Of a stretch of 64,000 nt of DNA, positions 1 through 8,728 are shown one piece after another. The notes under the pieces are model-generated. The model did not search any database. It was not told the origin of the DNA and saw only the letters and a list, made by a program, of their open reading frames with translations. This stretch comes from Paenibacillus sp. KS-LC4. Lineage in GTDB: Bacteria > Bacillota > Bacilli > Paenibacillales > Paenibacillaceae. Location of the stretch: positions 5,665,001 through 5,729,000 of the forward strand of contig NZ_CP145905.1 in NCBI RefSeq assembly GCF_036894955.1. Reading direction: 5' to 3'. The translations under genes were made by a program, and so were the position numbers. How positions within the stretch are numbered: position 1 is the stretch's first letter; the number at the start of each line of letters is the position of its first letter.

Positions 1-233
1 CAAGGAACTTGTTTGTCACATTTTGTAGTGACAGTTGTATATGTTATCATCATTCTTCGACAGTGTCAACAGCTTATTTTATTGTTTATTTCTCAATATT
101 TCTGCTGTGTAACTCGATGTCTCCGAAGCGACAAGAAGTAATATACCATGTCCATTTTCGAAATGCAACTACTTTCGCGAAAAACTTTTCATTTTTTTAT
201 AAACCCCCTCCTGAAACCTTATCCCTTATTATG

Positions 234-277
234 AAAAAAAGCGCCGCGCACGTCCCAGAACCTAGGTGTGGCGGCAC
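234..277 (-). terminator. Rho-independent terminator after ligA
   Basis: On the minus strand a GC-rich stem (arms at 266-277 and 241-251, one small internal mismatch) is followed at once by seven T residues (240-234). It lies 12 bases past the ligA stop codon and should end the pcrB-pcrA-ligA transcript. Positions 1-233 show no convincing gene or site. Confidence 0.8.
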
Positions 278-288
278 TTTTCGGCCAA

Positions 289-2343
289 TTACGCTTCGTT
301 TCCTTCCAATAAACGCAGCAATTCAGCTTCATCTTCAATTACGGTTATGCCTAGCTCCTTCGCTTTCGTGAGCTTGCTGCCTGCATTTTCACCAGCGATG
401 ACATAATCCGTCTTCTTCGACACACTTCCGGACACCTTCGCTCCGCACGCTTCGAGCTTCTTTGCAGCTTCGTCGCGGCTCATTCCCGATAAGGTTCCTG
501 TAATGACTACGGTTTTGCCGCTGAATACACTATCTTCCCGCACAACGGCTTTATGCTCGGCTTCCGCCCTTACCCCGGCAGCCCGCATACGAGCGATGCT
601 TTCAGCCATAACCGGGTCGGCAAAGAAGCTTACAATACTCTCCGCTACAATACTGCCGATATCAGGCAGCTCAACCAGCTCTTCCACCGAAGCCGACATT
701 ACAGCATCCAAGCTGCCATAATGATCCGCTAGCGTCCGCGTCGTAGACTTTCCTGTGTTCGGAATACCGAGCGCATATAGAAATGCCGTCAAATCACGGC
801 TTTTGGACTTCTCAAACGCATCAAGAAGCTTACGCGCCTTCCGTTCCCCGAACCGTTCCAGCTTAATTAGATCGTCATACTCCAGCGCATATAGATCGGC
901 AGGATCATGAACCTTGCATTCTGTATACAGCTGCTCAGCCGTCATAACGCTGAATGTATCAATGTCCATCGCATCCCGCGAGGCAAAATGCGTAATGCGA
1001 CCAATCATTTGCGGCCCACAGCCTAAGCGGTTGTTGCAGAACAAATGCGCGCCGCGCTGCTCAAGCTCCGTGCCACAGGAAGGACACTGCTCTGGAAATA
1101 CGATTTCCTGGCCCTCTATTTCATCGGTTTTGCCGAGAATTTCTGGTATGACATCATTGGAGCGACGAATAGTAACGAATGTACCAAGCGCAAACTTAAG
1201 ATTTTTCCGTTCGATATCGCCAATATTATTGAGCGTACAGTTTTGTACAGTAACACCTGCAAGCTCCACAGCTTCGACGCGGGCGACGGGCGTTATTTTG
1301 CCGGTACGGCCAACTTCCCAAGAAACGGATTGCAGTATAGTTGCCGCTTCTTCCGCCTCGAACTTAAACGCGACCGCCCAACGCGGGAACTTGTCTGTGT
1401 AGCCGAGAGCTTCCCGAGTACGGATATCCGTAAGCTTGACCACAGCTCCATCTATTAGATAATCGAGATCGTTACGGCCCTCTGCCAAGCGCTCCAGCTC
1501 AGCAGCTACCTCTTCAATCGTGTCAAAATAAACCGCATATGGATTTACTTTAAACCGATTGTCCCGCAAAAACTGCTGCATTTCCTGATGGGTGGTGAAT
1601 GCCAGCTCCTCTGAATAGCCTATATTGTAGAAAAATGCGCTCAGCTTCCGCTCCGCAGTCGTCTTCGGATTTAAGTTGCGCAGGGCACCCGCTGCTGCAT
1701 TGCGCGCATTTTTGAGCGGCTCAGCTGCCGTCTGGTTGTACTTCTCCAGCACCGACAGCTGCATAATTCCCTCGCCTTGCACCTCGATCAAACCTTCTCG
1801 ATAAGGAATGGTGAGAGGGACTGAGCGAATCGTCTTCACCTGTGCCAAAATTCCTTCCCCTATCGCGCCATTGCCCCGCGTAGCCGCCTGAGTCAGCTTG
1901 CCATCCTCATAGGTCAAATTCAACGTCAATCCATCAAACTTCAGCTCTATCACATAGCTTGGGTCTGGGAGCGGATCAACATCCGGATTTTTCGTATTAT
2001 AATCGTTAACTGCCCGCAGCATTCGCTGGTTCCAGGCATGCAGCCCTTCGATGTTTTGCGCCTTGTCCAGGCTCCATAGCTTGGCACGGTGACGATGCGG
2101 CTCAAAGCCCTTAAGCAGTTCTCCCCCAACACGCTGTGTTGGAGAATCCGGCAGCACGATTCCCGTCTCCTTCTCCAATGCAACCAGCTCATCATAAAGC
2201 TTGTCATAGTCTGCATCGTCAATGGACGGCTGATCCAGCGTGTAATACTGGTAGTTATGAGCCGTAATTTCATCAATTAATGTAATCATACGTTCGGTTT
2301 GGGCAGGTGTAGCTGCAGCTGCTTCCGCTTGGTTCATTTCCAC
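289..2343 (-). CDS. ligA: NAD-dependent DNA ligase LigA
   Basis: Seals nicks in duplex DNA using NAD+ during replication and repair in the cytoplasm. The 684 residues have the full LigA layout: an N-terminal NMN-binding domain with a YxYYTLDxPxxxDxxYD motif, the adenylation motif KFDG with the nucleophilic lysine at about residue 135, an OB fold, a four-Cys zinc finger (CPSCG...CNNRLGC), helix-hairpin-helix repeats, and a C-terminal BRCT domain beginning near VFSGKTVVITG. The active-site motif is KFDG rather than the commoner KIDG; I recall this as usual for Paenibacillus. The start is GTG at 2343, because the GAAAGGGG Shine-Dalgarno sits 9 bases upstream; an ATG two codons later is further from it. 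It follows pcrA by 26 bases, as in the Bacillus pcrB-pcrA-ligA operon. Confidence 0.97.
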   Translation of the reverse strand: MEMNQAEAAAATPAQTERMITLIDEITAHNYQYYTLDQPSIDDADYDKLYDELVALEKETGIVLPDSPTQRVGGELLKGFEPHRHRAKLWSLDKAQNIEGLHAWNQRMLRAVNDYNTKNPDVDPLPDPSYVIELKFDGLTLNLTYEDGKLTQAATRGNGAIGEGILAQVKTIRSVPLTIPYREGLIEVQGEGIMQLSVLEKYNQTAAEPLKNARNAAAGALRNLNPKTTAERKLSAFFYNIGYSEELAFTTHQEMQQFLRDNRFKVNPYAVYFDTIEEVAAELERLAEGRNDLDYLIDGAVVKLTDIRTREALGYTDKFPRWAVAFKFEAEEAATILQSVSWEVGRTGKITPVARVEAVELAGVTVQNCTLNNIGDIERKNLKFALGTFVTIRRSNDVIPEILGKTDEIEGQEIVFPEQCPSCGTELEQRGAHLFCNNRLGCGPQMIGRITHFASRDAMDIDTFSVMTAEQLYTECKVHDPADLYALEYDDLIKLERFGERKARKLLDAFEKSKSRDLTAFLYALGIPNTGKSTTRTLADHYGSLDAVMSASVEELVELPDIGSIVAESIVSFFADPVMAESIARMRAAGVRAEAEHKAVVREDSVFSGKTVVITGTLSGMSRDEAAKKLEACGAKVSGSVSKKTDYVIAGENAGSKLTKAKELGITVIEDEAELLRLLEGNEA

Positions 2344-2369
2344 AGCAAATGTCCCCTTTCAATAATGAG

Positions 2370-4721
2370 CTAAACTTTCGTTATTGGCGCAAAGCCTGCA
2401 AGCAGTCGTTTCACTCCTGTCGGAGCGGGAAAAGCGATCTGAAGCTCCATGTCATTGCCTGTTCCTTTCACAGATACAATAACGCCTTCGCCCCATTTGC
2501 CGTGGGCTACTCGGTCGCCAGCAGCGAACTGCTTCGCGCCTGCATCTCCAGAAGCGCCCGTCACTCCTGCACCAGCTGCTTGCGGCGTGCTTACTCGAAC
2601 ACCGCTGCTTGAGCTCGTACCAAGCGATCGGCCGCCTGAGCCAAGCCCGCCAGTTGCCGCAGGACGCGAAGGAGCTGTGCGCCCACCTGAGCCAAAGCCA
2701 GCCGAGCTCCCAGCGCCGTATCTGCCTCCTCCTCCGCTGCGGCCAAAACCGCCCGAAGCGGAGGCATCCTTTTTGAGCTCGCTAGGCACTTCATCCAAAA
2801 AGCGCGAAGGCATATTCGATGCCGTGCGTCCAAACAAGGTACGCATCCGGGCCGATGTCATAAACAGCTGCTTCTCTGCCCTTGTAATGCCTACATAAGC
2901 AAGTCGTCGTTCTTCCTCCAGCTCATCATTGTCGTTCAAGGCACGGCTATGTGGAAAGATGCTCTCCTCCATGCCAATAATAAAGACAACAGGGAACTCC
3001 AAGCCTTTGGCGCTATGCATCGTCATCAGCACGACAGCGTCGCTTGGGGCGGCATTGCCTTGCTCATCCTGCTTATCCATAGAATCAATATCGGCGATGA
3101 GAGCAAGATCTGTCAGGAAGGACACGAGCGTCTTGTCTTCGTTGCGCTTCTCAAAGTCCATCGTAACGGACAGGAACTCGTCAATATTTTCGACCCGTGC
3201 CGTCGATTCTAATGTTTTCTCGCGCTGAAGCTCCAGCTTGTACTGGGTCATCTCCAGCACCTTCTCCGTCAGCTCCGTCACCGATAAATAATCGACCATA
3301 CCGGCAAGGTTGCTGATCATAATATAGAACTCTCCAAGCAGCGCTTGCGTGCGGGCATTGATATCCAGTCCCTGTAGGTTGCCCAAAACGTTAAAAATCG
3401 AAGTGCCGCTCCGCGCGGCCTCCTCGGCCAGCTTGCCAACCGTCGTATCACCAATGCCACGCTTTGGCACATTAATGACGCGTGCAAGACTAATATCGTC
3501 ATCCGGATTGGAAATTAGCCGCAAATAAGCGAGCAAATCTTTAATCTCTTTACGATCGTAGAACTTGATGCCGCCGACGATTTGATAAGGGATATCCGAT
3601 TTAATCAAAATTTCCTCTATAACCCGTGACTGTGCATTCGTCCGATACAAAATAGCGTGATCCCCAAATTTACGGCCGCTATTTTTATTTTTGCGAATCT
3701 CACCTGTAACAAAATAACCCTCATCATGCTCGGAATCCGCCTGATACACTGTAATTTCGTCTCCGGCACCTTGATCGGTCCAGAGGTTCTTCGGCTTGCG
3801 CCCGGTGTTCAGGCTGATGACCGCATTCGCCGCATTCAAAATATTGGCCGTAGAACGATAGTTCTGCTCCAGCATAATCGTCCGCGCTTCAGGATAATCG
3901 CTCTCGAAATTCAAAATATTCGTAATGTCCGCCCCGCGCCAACGGTAAATCGACTGATCGCTGTCACCGACGACGCAAATATTGTGATGCTTGTCAGCAA
4001 GCATGCGGCACAGCATGTATTGCGCACGGTTCGTATCCTGATACTCATCGACATGGAGGTAACGAAATTTGTTCTGATAAAAATACAGTACATCCGGTAC
4101 TTCCTGAAACAATTGAATGGTCTTCATAATCAAATCGTCGAAATCGAGCGAATTATTGCTTTTGAGCCGCTTCTGATAGGACTTGTATACCTTTATGACG
4201 ATATCCTGAAAATAGTCCCCCGCCTTCTGCTCATAACGCTCCGGCGTAAGCAGCTCATTCTTCGCTGCGCTGATGGAGGCTTGAACGGCCTTTGGCTCGA
4301 ACTTCTTCGTATCGAGGTTTAGGTCCTTCATGCAATTACGAATAACCGACAGCTGATCGCCAGAATCCAAAATGGTAAAATTCGAGGTAAAGCCTATTCG
4401 GTCGATATCCTTGCGCAAAATCCGTACACACATCGAGTGAAAGGTAGATACCCAAATATCATTGCCCGACGGGCCAATCAGTGCGCTAACTCTGTCCCGC
4501 ATTTCACGCGATGCCTTATTCGTAAAGGTAATCGCCAAAATGCTCCAAGGCGCGACGCGCTTCTTCTCGATTAGATAAGCGATCCGATGGGTTAATACGC
4601 GGGTTTTGCCACTGCCCGCTCCAGCCATAATCAACAGCGGCCCATCGGTTGCTTTTACCGCTTCGCGCTGCGGGGAATTAAGCTTCTGTACCGCCTCGTC
4701 GATGCTTATAAAATTAAACAT
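2370..4721 (-). CDS. pcrA: ATP-dependent DNA helicase PcrA (UvrD/Rep superfamily 1)
   Basis: A 3'-5' helicase used in repair, in removing RecA filaments and in rolling-circle plasmid replication. The 783 residues show Walker A AGAGSGKT at 33-40, the Walker B DEYQD at 225-229, GDSDQSIYRWRGAD, and the late SF1A motifs including TMHSAKGLEFPVVF and RRLAYVGITRAEKQL. The last ~130 residues are a Gly/Ser/Ala-rich linker followed by a conserved tail (VAHGKWGEGVIVSVKG) typical of PcrA, which in other Firmicutes contacts RNA polymerase. The ATG is preceded by AAAGGAG. It lies between pcrB and ligA, all in the same direction. Length and motifs are intact. Confidence 0.97.
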   Translation of the reverse strand: MFNFISIDEAVQKLNSPQREAVKATDGPLLIMAGAGSGKTRVLTHRIAYLIEKKRVAPWSILAITFTNKASREMRDRVSALIGPSGNDIWVSTFHSMCVRILRKDIDRIGFTSNFTILDSGDQLSVIRNCMKDLNLDTKKFEPKAVQASISAAKNELLTPERYEQKAGDYFQDIVIKVYKSYQKRLKSNNSLDFDDLIMKTIQLFQEVPDVLYFYQNKFRYLHVDEYQDTNRAQYMLCRMLADKHHNICVVGDSDQSIYRWRGADITNILNFESDYPEARTIMLEQNYRSTANILNAANAVISLNTGRKPKNLWTDQGAGDEITVYQADSEHDEGYFVTGEIRKNKNSGRKFGDHAILYRTNAQSRVIEEILIKSDIPYQIVGGIKFYDRKEIKDLLAYLRLISNPDDDISLARVINVPKRGIGDTTVGKLAEEAARSGTSIFNVLGNLQGLDINARTQALLGEFYIMISNLAGMVDYLSVTELTEKVLEMTQYKLELQREKTLESTARVENIDEFLSVTMDFEKRNEDKTLVSFLTDLALIADIDSMDKQDEQGNAAPSDAVVLMTMHSAKGLEFPVVFIIGMEESIFPHSRALNDNDELEEERRLAYVGITRAEKQLFMTSARMRTLFGRTASNMPSRFLDEVPSELKKDASASGGFGRSGGGGRYGAGSSAGFGSGGRTAPSRPAATGGLGSGGRSLGTSSSSGVRVSTPQAAGAGVTGASGDAGAKQFAAGDRVAHGKWGEGVIVSVKGTGNDMELQIAFPAPTGVKRLLAGFAPITKV

Positions 4722-4836
4722 GGTCGTACTCCTTTGTTCGCATTTGTTCGCCTATCAATAGTGTAGACAACGGGCCGTGAAGTGTCAATTTGCAAACACA
4801 ATTAATCGTCTAAACCGCCAATTGTTTTTATTTCAG

Positions 4837-5568
4837 CTAGGCTTCGTTTCTTATATGCTTGCGAATGATGCTGTGAACGGCAGGGACAGTAGCCAGCGCC
4901 GCCTCCAAATCCGCATAAATAATATTGCCAACGATGACGGTATCGCAAGCTGCCGCCGCCTCTGCCGCCTTCTCTGCACTATCAATGCCGCCGCCATAGA
5001 ACAGCTGGGCCTGCGCAATGGTGTCATATGCTTTTTGAACGAGCGACATGTCTCCGTACTGACCGCTGTATTCCAAATAAATGACTGGCAGGCGCATGAG
5101 CCGATCCGCCATTTGCACATGTGCCAGCACCTGCTCCTCGTTCAGCCCGGCATTTGCTCCTGTCAGCTTGGCGGCGGTCGCTTCCCCATTCAAAATAATA
5201 TAACCTTGCGCCGCCGTTTCCTCCCAAGGAATGAAGGAGCCGAATGCTTGCAGCCCTTCTGTCTGGCGGCCATTGATCCACTCAGCCCTGCTCGTGTTCA
5301 ATACAAGCGGCACGAAATAGCCGTCGAAGCCGGGCACCGCCGCATCCATCGTCGACACCTCCAGCGCGCAATCTACCGCATAACGGCGAATGCGCGACAT
5401 TAAATCTACGGTATTCTCAAACGTCACGCCGCTTGAGCCGCCTACTAGCACCGCATCCGTGCCCGACATGCAAATGGCATCCAGCTCCTCGTCTGAGATG
5501 CTGCGCTCCGGGTCCAGCTTAAATACATGTCTCCAACCTGCATACCAGTGTGCGTCCATCCTCATCAT
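4837..5568 (-). CDS. pcrB: Heptaprenylglyceryl phosphate synthase PcrB
   Basis: A TIM-barrel prenyltransferase that joins heptaprenyl diphosphate to sn-glycerol-1-phosphate, giving an archaeal-type ether lipid in Bacilli. The 243-residue sequence lines up by eye with B. subtilis PcrB: an N-terminal WRHVFKLDP, SGTDAVLVGGSSGVT, VPGFDGYFVPLVLN, YLEYSG and LFYGGGI, with the phosphate-binding glycine loops. Three closely spaced ATG codons (5568, 5565, 5559) follow a weak GCGGGG signal, so the exact start is uncertain by up to three codons. It is the first gene of the pcrB-pcrA-ligA cluster; the 115 bases to pcrA show no strong terminator. Confidence 0.95.
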   Translation of the reverse strand: MMRMDAHWYAGWRHVFKLDPERSISDEELDAICMSGTDAVLVGGSSGVTFENTVDLMSRIRRYAVDCALEVSTMDAAVPGFDGYFVPLVLNTSRAEWINGRQTEGLQAFGSFIPWEETAAQGYIILNGEATAAKLTGANAGLNEEQVLAHVQMADRLMRLPVIYLEYSGQYGDMSLVQKAYDTIAQAQLFYGGGIDSAEKAAEAAAACDTVIVGNIIYADLEAALATVPAVHSIIRKHIRNEA

Positions 5569-5723
5569 TACCCCGCTTTATCCTTATCCGTTATTCAGCT
5601 CACTTATCGTTATGAGTGCTTCAGTTATTTCAGTAACTATGGCTCTAAATTGCAGCCTGCTTCTTCCTATGCTAAGCGAGCCGCATGGCGGTGTCAAACC
5701 GCTTGAGAAGCCCCCATTACAGG

Positions 5724-5946
5724 TTAGACCTCCCGTTCCCAGCGCTCTTCCAGAAGCTCTTTATTCGACAACGTTTGCAGGCGCGTTTCTTGCAGGACAA
5801 AGCCCATTTTTTCATAAATTCTTCTTGCTGAGACAAGCTCAAAATTCGTCCAGAGCGTAATTTTCTTATATCCCGACTCCTTACAAAAAGCAATCGCCTT
5901 CTGAACGGATATAATCGGCGTCTTCTGCACGATATGCTCGTATCAT
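5724..5946 (-). pseudogene. Remnant of a GNAT N-acetyltransferase gene
   Basis: The C-terminal part of a GNAT protein is readable from 5930 to 5724 (68 codons). It includes AIAFCKESGYKKITLWTN and SARRIYEKMGF, the typical last helix and strand of MarR-associated GNAT enzymes. Just upstream, GGAGGGG and an ATG at 5946 open a different frame reading MIRAYRAEDADYI, which looks like a GNAT N-terminus, but this frame stops after 21 codons. A normal GNAT has about 100 more residues between these two pieces, so the gene appears to have lost its acetyl-CoA-binding middle with a frame change at the junction. It cannot make a working enzyme. The 146 bases between it and pcrB show nothing else. Confidence 0.6.
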
Positions 5947-5969
5947 TCTGCCACCCCTCCTTTGCCTTC

Positions 5970-6005
5970 AAAAAAGCCGGCACTGCGTTTCCCGCAATGC
6001 CGGCT
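5970..6005 (-). terminator. Rho-independent terminator after the U32 peptidase gene
   Basis: A strong hairpin (AGCCGGCATTGCG paired with CGCAGTGCCGGCT, one mismatch) is followed on the minus strand by six T residues. It lies 18 bases past the U32 gene stop and just upstream of the GNAT remnant. Confidence 0.85.
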
Positions 6006-6022
6006 CTCCTCTTTTCGCTTTG

Positions 6023-8560
6023 TTATTTCACCAATTGTCCGCGTGTTACGCCGATTTGGTTTGTTGCCTTCAGCGTGCGCCATACTTTCGTTCCCGTAAT
6101 CCGCCCATCAAGCGCATCGCGGTAAAGGGACAATACTTCCGTTACCCGCTCCGGCGTTTCTTCCAAAAACTCGACGCGGAAGGATGGGATGCCCAGCTCC
6201 AAAAACTGCTTAATATATTCAGCTCCCGATTGCTCAATCGCATTGTACACGGTATTGCGGCAGCCTTCGTCTACGCGAACCGGATGGGACATGCCAATAC
6301 GGTCCTGCAAGGAAGCACGTGAATCCTCACATGGCCGTCCACAATTCGTGAAGTTGGTGCCTTCACTCATAAAGGTGCAATAGACGCAATGCTCCGTATG
6401 GAACATGGGCAAATGCTGCTGGATGACAACTTCCAGCTTCGCCGTGTTAGCCTTGTTCAGCATATCCATCATTTGCTGAATGTTCAGGTCATAGGACGGT
6501 GTTATCATATCGAGGCCAACTTCTTCAAAAAGCTTTACCGTCTTGTGATTAGCTACATTCAGCGAGAAATCGCCAATCAGCTTAGGGAATGGCTGATCGG
6601 GGTTCTCGGCCTTGGCGCGCAAATAATAATACAGCGCGCCCGTATTGCGGACAAGCACAGCGTCTGGCTTAAGCTTCAAAATGTTGGCATGGTAGCCGTT
6701 CTCACCTGGCATATGAATGCGCGGTGTTGCCAGAGCGATAGGCTTGCCTGCCGCTCGCGCCAGCTCTACTGCCGCCGGAAATTGCTTAATAAATTCAAAA
6801 TCAGCGTAAATCATATCGACATCGGCGGCAATCGCCGCTTCGACTTGAGGCAAGCTGCGGCATAGAGCCGTCAGGCGCGGCGCAAGATCGCCTTCGTGCG
6901 AATAGCCGGAGGCAGCGGCTGGAACAGCCTGTCGATCCGCGGTGTCTGCCAGCGGGTCGATGTTATTTTTCACATAAACGGGCGGCTTTGGTCGTTCTCC
7001 AGCCAAATGCTCCACCGCCTCGCGGCGCATCCGGTTAAGCTCGCGCACGGGCACAATCAGCTCGCCCTCCAGCAGCACTTCCAAATGGTCAAGCTGATAA
7101 ACCGTTCCGCCTAGACGGCCCAGCTGATCATTAAGCAGCTCGGCATCCATCGGACGCTTCTGCGCCTGCTCCAGCAGTAGCTCAGATACGACCTCTACCG
7201 TCGTCCCCTTCTGCATATCCGTCCATATTGTGCGCAGCGGCTCGCCTAGCTTGCCCGTTACCGAAACATGAAGCGGGAACACGCGGTAAGGCTTCTCCGT
7301 CTCATAGGTCGCACGCAGACGCTTATCAAGCGCAGGATCATTCGTTTTCCATACCCGATCGCCTACATGCACCTTGCGCAAATCAACGTCGCTGCGACCT
7401 GGAACGAGCTCCAGCAGCGTGCCTTCCTGCGCCTCGCCTTCAATCTTCACGCCTTGTCGGCGAATGTCATAGACGCGGCCGCCCTCTTCCTTCTTCGTCG
7501 GATCTCCGGCATCGAAGACGACGCCATCGCCGCGCTTAAGCGGAGCTTCCAGACGGACGGTTACAGCATCGCGAAGAATACGTTCGACACGGCCAATAAA
7601 GACGCCGCGGCTTTTGGGAAACGTGCCTTCTACTAGCATTTTGTTGTTCGTGCCCGACAGGAAGCCGTGTGTGAAGCCGCGCGAGAAGCTTTGCTGCAAT
7701 TCGCGAACCTCCTCTACCGATGGCTTCGACAGGTCGCCGTCAAAATATTTATCAATCGCCTTACGGTATTTGCTGACCACATTGGCAACGTATTCCGGGC
7801 TTTTGAGACGTCCTTCGATTTTGAAGGAGACGACGCCCGCCTCAATCAACTCGGGCACGAGGTCAATTGCCGCCAAATCCTTCGGCGACAGCAAATACGA
7901 AATGTCGCCCATCGGCTGATGCTTGCCATCGACCATCAGGTCATAAGGCAGACGGCAGGCCTGCGCGCATTCGCCGCGGTTTGCCGAGCGTCCGCCCCAC
8001 ATTTCCGAGGTCAGACACTGGCCAGAATACGATACGCATAGCGCTCCATGCACAAAAACCTCCATAGGAAGCTTCGCCTGCTCGCCGATTGTTTTAATTT
8101 GCTTGAGGTTATTTTCGCGGCCAAGAACGACGCGCTCCATATTAAACGGCTTCGTAAACTCCACCGCCTCTGGAGAAGTAATCGTCATCTGCGTCGAGCC
8201 ATGAATCGGGAAATCCGGGGAAAGCTCGCGAATGAGCTTCACGAGTCCCAAATCCTGTACGATAACCGCGTCTACACCTGCATCTATACACATTTCAATG
8301 AGCGCTTGCGCATCGCGCAGCTCGTCCTCAAATACGAGAATGTTGAAAGTCAAAAAGCCCTGCACGCCGTAGCTGTGCAAAAAGGCCATAATCTCTGGCA
8401 GCTCCTCGCTGCGGAAATTATTCGCTCTCGCACGCGCATTGAATTTTTCCACACCAAAAAAGACAGCATCCGCGCCGTTCGCAACCGCCGCCCGCATACA
8501 TTCCCAGTCACCTGCCGGAGCAAGCAACTCTACATCTTCACGCCTTATATTTGCTTTCAT
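6023..8560 (-). CDS. U32 family peptidase (long form with DUF3656-type region)
   Basis: A large member of the U32 'collagenase-like' family. E. coli relatives (RlhA, TrhP, UbiU/V) are now known to hydroxylate RNA or ubiquinone precursors rather than to digest protein. The N-terminus has ELLAPAGDWE, and the U32 signature is clear in EVFVHGALCVSYSGQC followed by the Cys-rich NRGECAQACR. A second Cys group (HCVYCTF...NCGRPCED) sits near the C-terminus. Such clusters could hold an iron-sulfur centre, by analogy with the relatives. The ORF opens at a TTG at 8581, but I prefer ATG 8560 (MKANIRRED), which follows GAGGAG and matches the usual N-terminus. It stands alone with its own terminator. The substrate is unknown. 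Confidence 0.85.
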   Translation of the reverse strand: MKANIRREDVELLAPAGDWECMRAAVANGADAVFFGVEKFNARARANNFRSEELPEIMAFLHSYGVQGFLTFNILVFEDELRDAQALIEMCIDAGVDAVIVQDLGLVKLIRELSPDFPIHGSTQMTITSPEAVEFTKPFNMERVVLGRENNLKQIKTIGEQAKLPMEVFVHGALCVSYSGQCLTSEMWGGRSANRGECAQACRLPYDLMVDGKHQPMGDISYLLSPKDLAAIDLVPELIEAGVVSFKIEGRLKSPEYVANVVSKYRKAIDKYFDGDLSKPSVEEVRELQQSFSRGFTHGFLSGTNNKMLVEGTFPKSRGVFIGRVERILRDAVTVRLEAPLKRGDGVVFDAGDPTKKEEGGRVYDIRRQGVKIEGEAQEGTLLELVPGRSDVDLRKVHVGDRVWKTNDPALDKRLRATYETEKPYRVFPLHVSVTGKLGEPLRTIWTDMQKGTTVEVVSELLLEQAQKRPMDAELLNDQLGRLGGTVYQLDHLEVLLEGELIVPVRELNRMRREAVEHLAGERPKPPVYVKNNIDPLADTADRQAVPAAASGYSHEGDLAPRLTALCRSLPQVEAAIAADVDMIYADFEFIKQFPAAVELARAAGKPIALATPRIHMPGENGYHANILKLKPDAVLVRNTGALYYYLRAKAENPDQPFPKLIGDFSLNVANHKTVKLFEEVGLDMITPSYDLNIQQMMDMLNKANTAKLEVVIQQHLPMFHTEHCVYCTFMSEGTNFTNCGRPCEDSRASLQDRIGMSHPVRVDEGCRNTVYNAIEQSGAEYIKQFLELGIPSFRVEFLEETPERVTEVLSLYRDALDGRITGTKVWRTLKATNQIGVTRGQLVK

Positions 8561-8728
8561 AATACCGCACATTCTCCTCAATAGTTAGCAATCTGTTGCT
8601 ACTAGTGTAACAAACCGCCGCCAGCTATTCCACCATACATTGTTGACAAAATAGGAGATTCATAAGCAGAAGACTGCAAAAGCGCTATTTTATCAATCAT
8701 TTATGAATCATTTAAGAAACGATGCCTT

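Noticed and set aside
9..371. Plus-strand open frame of 120 codons at the left edge
   Set aside because: It has no ribosome binding site, overlaps the ligA terminator and 3' end, and the translation has no recognisable or balanced protein composition.
3657..4322. Long plus-strand frames antisense to pcrA (and similar ones over argF, argJ, argD)
   Set aside because: They are mirror frames of well-conserved genes, without starts, signals or protein-like sequence.
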